Both the position numbers and the translations under genes were made by a program. The notes beneath the pieces are model-generated. The model made no database searches. It was not told where the DNA came from and saw only the letters and a program-made list of their open reading frames with translations. Of a DNA stretch of 8,448 nt, positions 6,027-8,448 are shown piece by piece. The first letter of the stretch is position 1. The number at the start of each line of letters is the position of its first letter. Origin of the DNA: Candidatus Njordarchaeota archaeon (GTDB lineage: Archaea > Asgardarchaeota > Njordarchaeia > Njordarchaeales > JAHKLH01); the NCBI GenBank assembly GCA_029856635.1, contig JAHKLH010000064.1:1-8448 (forward strand), read 5' to 3'.

Positions 6027-7331
6027 CTAGAAGATAAGGGAAATCCAAACTAATGCAATAATCATCGAAAGAACTGCAGGAAGCATAGAAAATTTGATGA
6101 ATTCCTTGCTTGTAACTTTTATTCCTTCATGTTCTAGCAGAGATAAGGTAACGAAATTTGCGGGGTCTCCTAGGATAAACGAAGTACCTCCTGTTTGAAC
6201 CCCCCACAAGAGCGCAAAGTAAAATGGAAGTTTATTATAGTTAAGTATCTCTGCTATCGCTGGCGCAACGGGAAGCATCATTACTGTTAATGCGTTGTTT
6301 TCTATGACCATGCTTAATGCGAATACTAATAATCCAAAAATCCATATTGCTATTTTTGGATCCCCGGAAATATATGCTAGGCCTTTTGCAAAGAGGGGAA
6401 TAATTCCTATTTCTTCAAGTCCGCCAACTAATATGAATATTCCGCATATGAATATCAGTAAATCATAATCTATTGATGCCCAAATTTCTTCGAAGGATAC
6501 TGGTGCATAGTACGTGAGAATTACGACAATTGCTAGTAAAACGTATTCAAGAGTTAATTGAAATATGGGTTGTAAAACCAATATAACAATAATTGCTAAT
6601 ATTGATGCGGTGGAAATCCAGAAGTATTTTCTTTCTGGAACCAACATCCATGGATCTATTTCCTCGAGGATTTCTTTTCTCACTGGCAATGTTGATGGTA
6701 TTTGCTCATGGGATAGATAATAAATATACAATATGAACACATACGATGACAATAAGCCAGGAACTATGTTATAAATAAGAAATTCCACGAAACTTATACC
6801 CGCGGCTTCGCCAGTTAATATTGCTGGTACGCTACCTAATAAGCTACTGCATCCTCCTACAGAAACAATATGTGTTATCATCATTGCCCATGGAAGCAAT
6901 TCTAATCCAAGGGGGCCTATTAAAAGGATTACCATTGAAAGAATTATATAAACTGACACAAGATTCGTAAGTGCTAATGTTGAGAAGAAAGCAAGCATTC
7001 CCATTAGAAGAAGCAGTCTTCTAGGATTATATTTTCCCAGTTGAGATTTAACCATTTTTATTGAGACAAATTGCAAAACACCACTTACACGAAGTAATTG
7101 AGAGAACGCCATTAATCCAAATAATGTTAATATTGTTCCTAAGTTATGACTTAGGAATTCGCCCATTTTTTCTGCAGGAAACAATCCAAAAATATGGGCA
7201 ACAAAAATTGCAGAGAGTGCCCCTGCTAGTGAGAGTCTCCATTTTTTATCAAGCTCAAGGATGAGAAGAATATAAACTATAATGAAAATGATTATATATA
7301 TTATTGTACCAGCAATATGAATTGCATTCAT
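6027..7331 (-). CDS. ArsB/NhaD-type (ion transporter superfamily) permease
   Basis: A 434-residue integral membrane protein with about eleven to twelve hydrophobic segments, a normal length for the ArsB/NhaD/SLC13-like group. It has two inverted halves joined by a charged loop (about 207-236, containing RKEILEEIDPW and PERK). The C-terminal half carries the family signatures: DYDLLIFICGIFILVGGLEE (288-307), ENNALTVMMLP (344-354) and TGGTSFILGDPANFV (380-394). The N-terminal half has matching but altered elements: LALTNLVSVYII (119-130), where an Asp usually follows the TN, and VGGCSSLLGSVPA (158-170) in place of GG-LIGDPPN. Such proteins move Na+, carboxylates, or arsenite/antimonite in exchange for or with ions; the substrate cannot be read from sequence, and no arsenic genes are nearby. 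The ATG is supported by a GAGG six bases upstream. It appears to be transcribed alone, with a 156-base gap behind the upstream gene. Confidence 0.85.
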   Translation of the reverse strand: MNAIHIAGTIIYIIIFIIVYILLILELDKKWRLSLAGALSAIFVAHIFGLFPAEKMGEFLSHNLGTILTLFGLMAFSQLLRVSGVLQFVSIKMVKSQLGKYNPRRLLLLMGMLAFFSTLALTNLVSVYIILSMVILLIGPLGLELLPWAMMITHIVSVGGCSSLLGSVPAILTGEAAGISFVEFLIYNIVPGLLSSYVFILYIYYLSHEQIPSTLPVRKEILEEIDPWMLVPERKYFWISTASILAIIVILVLQPIFQLTLEYVLLAIVVILTYYAPVSFEEIWASIDYDLLIFICGIFILVGGLEEIGIIPLFAKGLAYISGDPKIAIWIFGLLVFALSMVIENNALTVMMLPVAPAIAEILNYNKLPFYFALLWGVQTGGTSFILGDPANFVTLSLLEHEGIKVTSKEFIKFSMLPAVLSMIIALVWISLIF

Positions 7332-7487
7332 GTAAATCCTCTATGGTTCAATATGAAAATAAAACAATAAAAGATATTTACTGAAATTAGCACTAATGAG
7401 ATTATAACGATTTTAAGCGAGGAAATCTACATTTTAGCATCAAAGTAGAGAATATGCTACTGTTTTTCACTAGTATAATAGCTAATA
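7332..7487. other. Intergenic region with the permease leader
   Basis: 156 bases between two minus-strand genes. It contains the permease ribosome-binding site next to the start and AT-rich stretches (around 7368-7380) that could hold a TATA box, but no element is clear enough to mark. Nothing else was seen. Confidence 0.5.
7338..7341 (-). promoter_or_regulatory. Shine-Dalgarno GAGG of the permease gene
   Basis: GAGG on the minus strand (in the context ATAGAGGATTTACATG) stands six bases before the ATG, the same spacing as for the nucleotidyltransferase gene. It supports the chosen start. Confidence 0.65.
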
Positions 7488-8448
7488 TCATGTTTTCTTA
7501 CTATTGGCGATTAATTGATTTACAACTTTAAAGAGTTCATTAATTTGGGAAATATCGCTTACCTTTATTGCTATTATTTTATCCGTTAGACGCCCAAGTA
7601 ACGCTTGATCTTCATTAAATATTATAGTGAATGGAATATTTAATTCACGCAATCGTATATTTGAAATATCCTTTGTCTCCAATACTATTTCACGCAATAT
7701 ATCTTTACTCGTGATCAGGAATATTCTTATATCTTTCTTGGTCTGCTTGAGTAGATCTAAGAGGGGCCTCGGATTTTCGCTCGCAATGAATAGTACATCT
7801 TTAGTCATTTTTATCATATTGGCTACATTATCTATTAACTGCCTTTGGCCAATTACAAAGTCTTTTGCAAGTGCCTTAGTGTATGATGACGTTAATTCAA
7901 TAACTATGTTCTTTGTTTTTTCTGTAATCTTTTCTTTTATCTCTGCAACTACGTCCCTAATTTTATTAGATATATTCTCCTTAATTTCAGTTGCTATTTT
8001 GTTTGCATTAGCTGTGATAGTATTTAACATACTCAGAAGTTCTCTAGATGTTTCTGAAGCTGTATTTATTAGCGTATCTTTTGTGGAGTTCATTACATCC
8101 CTTATATACTGAGTGTTTACAGTGACAATATTTGATAAATCTGCCTTAACATCCTTTACCAAGTTTTCCACAGATTTGATTTGGATTCTTAGAGTAGAGG
8201 AAAGCTTTTCTTTGAGTTCATCTAGTATGGATGACAATGTGGATACAGCTTTATCTATTTGCTTCAGTATTTCATCCTTTGGGACAACCAATGTGCTATC
8301 AATCTCACTTTTAATATGTTCTCTCTTCGCCTCAAGTGCATCTAAGATATTTGAAAAAATTTCATATGATTTTTTCCTTGCTTCATTAATTTCATTAACA
8401 GTTATATCGAGAATTTGTCTGATTTTTTGTTCGAAAGTGGTTGAGAAA
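7488..8448 (-). CDS. Long coiled-coil protein with TrmB/PLD-like C-terminal domain (5' end outside window)
   Basis: The frame is open from the right edge to a TGA at 7488-7490, giving 319 residues. A TTG at 8289-8291 is only an internal Leu codon: coding-like sequence continues above it (FEQKIRQILDITVNEINEAR, then AKREHIKSEI), so the true start lies beyond 8448. Window residues 1 to about 195 are long charged helices with heptad-like spacing (EIKENISNKIRDVVAEIKEK), a likely coiled coil. Residues about 200-310 form an alpha/beta part with strands DVLFIAS, DIRIFLITS, PFTIIFNEDQ and KIIAIKV, and RLRELNIP before the third strand. This order resembles the PLD-like sensor region at the C-terminus of archaeal TrmB regulators. 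No helix-turn-helix or membrane segment is visible in the window. The function is unknown: possibly a sensor or adaptor on a helical stalk. The family likeness is by pattern only. Confidence 0.7.
   Translation of the reverse strand, partial: FSTTFEQKIRQILDITVNEINEARKKSYEIFSNILDALEAKREHIKSEIDSTLVVPKDEILKQIDKAVSTLSSILDELKEKLSSTLRIQIKSVENLVKDVKADLSNIVTVNTQYIRDVMNSTKDTLINTASETSRELLSMLNTITANANKIATEIKENISNKIRDVVAEIKEKITEKTKNIVIELTSSYTKALAKDFVIGQRQLIDNVANMIKMTKDVLFIASENPRPLLDLLKQTKKDIRIFLITSKDILREIVLETKDISNIRLRELNIPFTIIFNEDQALLGRLTDKIIAIKVSDISQINELFKVVNQLIANSKKT

Noticed and set aside
7061..7264. 67-codon plus-strand open frame inside the permease gene
   Set aside because: It is antisense to well-supported membrane segments and has no independent support.
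7627..8112. 161-codon plus-strand open frame
   Set aside because: It is antisense to the coiled-coil gene; its hydrophobic translation comes from reading charged helix codons backwards.

Overview
The window looks archaeal, most likely a thermophilic member of the Thermoproteota (Crenarchaeota). The evidence is strongly AT-rich DNA, AGA/AGG- and ATA-rich codon use, GAGGTG/GAGG ribosome-binding sites exactly six bases from ATG, palindromic TATA-like elements, oligo-T ends, and gene families common in such organisms. The lineage call is an inference; no rRNA or tRNA gene is present to support it.

Layout. Positions 1-3026 (minus) are filled by one open frame of at least 1008 codons that runs off the left edge. 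It encodes a membrane-anchored or exported protein built from about seven LEA14/WHy-like beta domains. A divergent promoter region (3027-3247) separates it from two plus-strand genes. The first (3248-4006) is a nucleotidyltransferase that best fits CTP:inositol-1-phosphate cytidylyltransferase. The second (4115-5062) is a two-domain universal-stress-protein-like protein with a charged helical N-terminus and no recognisable ATP loop.

Positions 5043-5804 look empty at first sight, but on the minus strand they hold a decayed membrane-protein locus. Coding-like segments lie end to end and are broken by frame changes at three or four places, two in-frame TGA codons and one TAA. From 6027 to 7331 (minus) is an intact ArsB/NhaD-type ion or anion permease with its own ribosome-binding site. 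From 7488 to the right edge (minus) is a long coiled-coil protein with a small alpha/beta C-terminal domain reminiscent of the PLD-like sensor part of TrmB proteins; its N-terminus is outside the window.

The genes do not form one obvious operon. A loose theme of stress and osmotic homeostasis is possible: LEA14-like repeats, a possible compatible-solute enzyme, a USP-like protein and an ion transporter. This is inference from family names, not something the sequence proves. No CRISPR array, insertion sequence, tRNA or rRNA was found.
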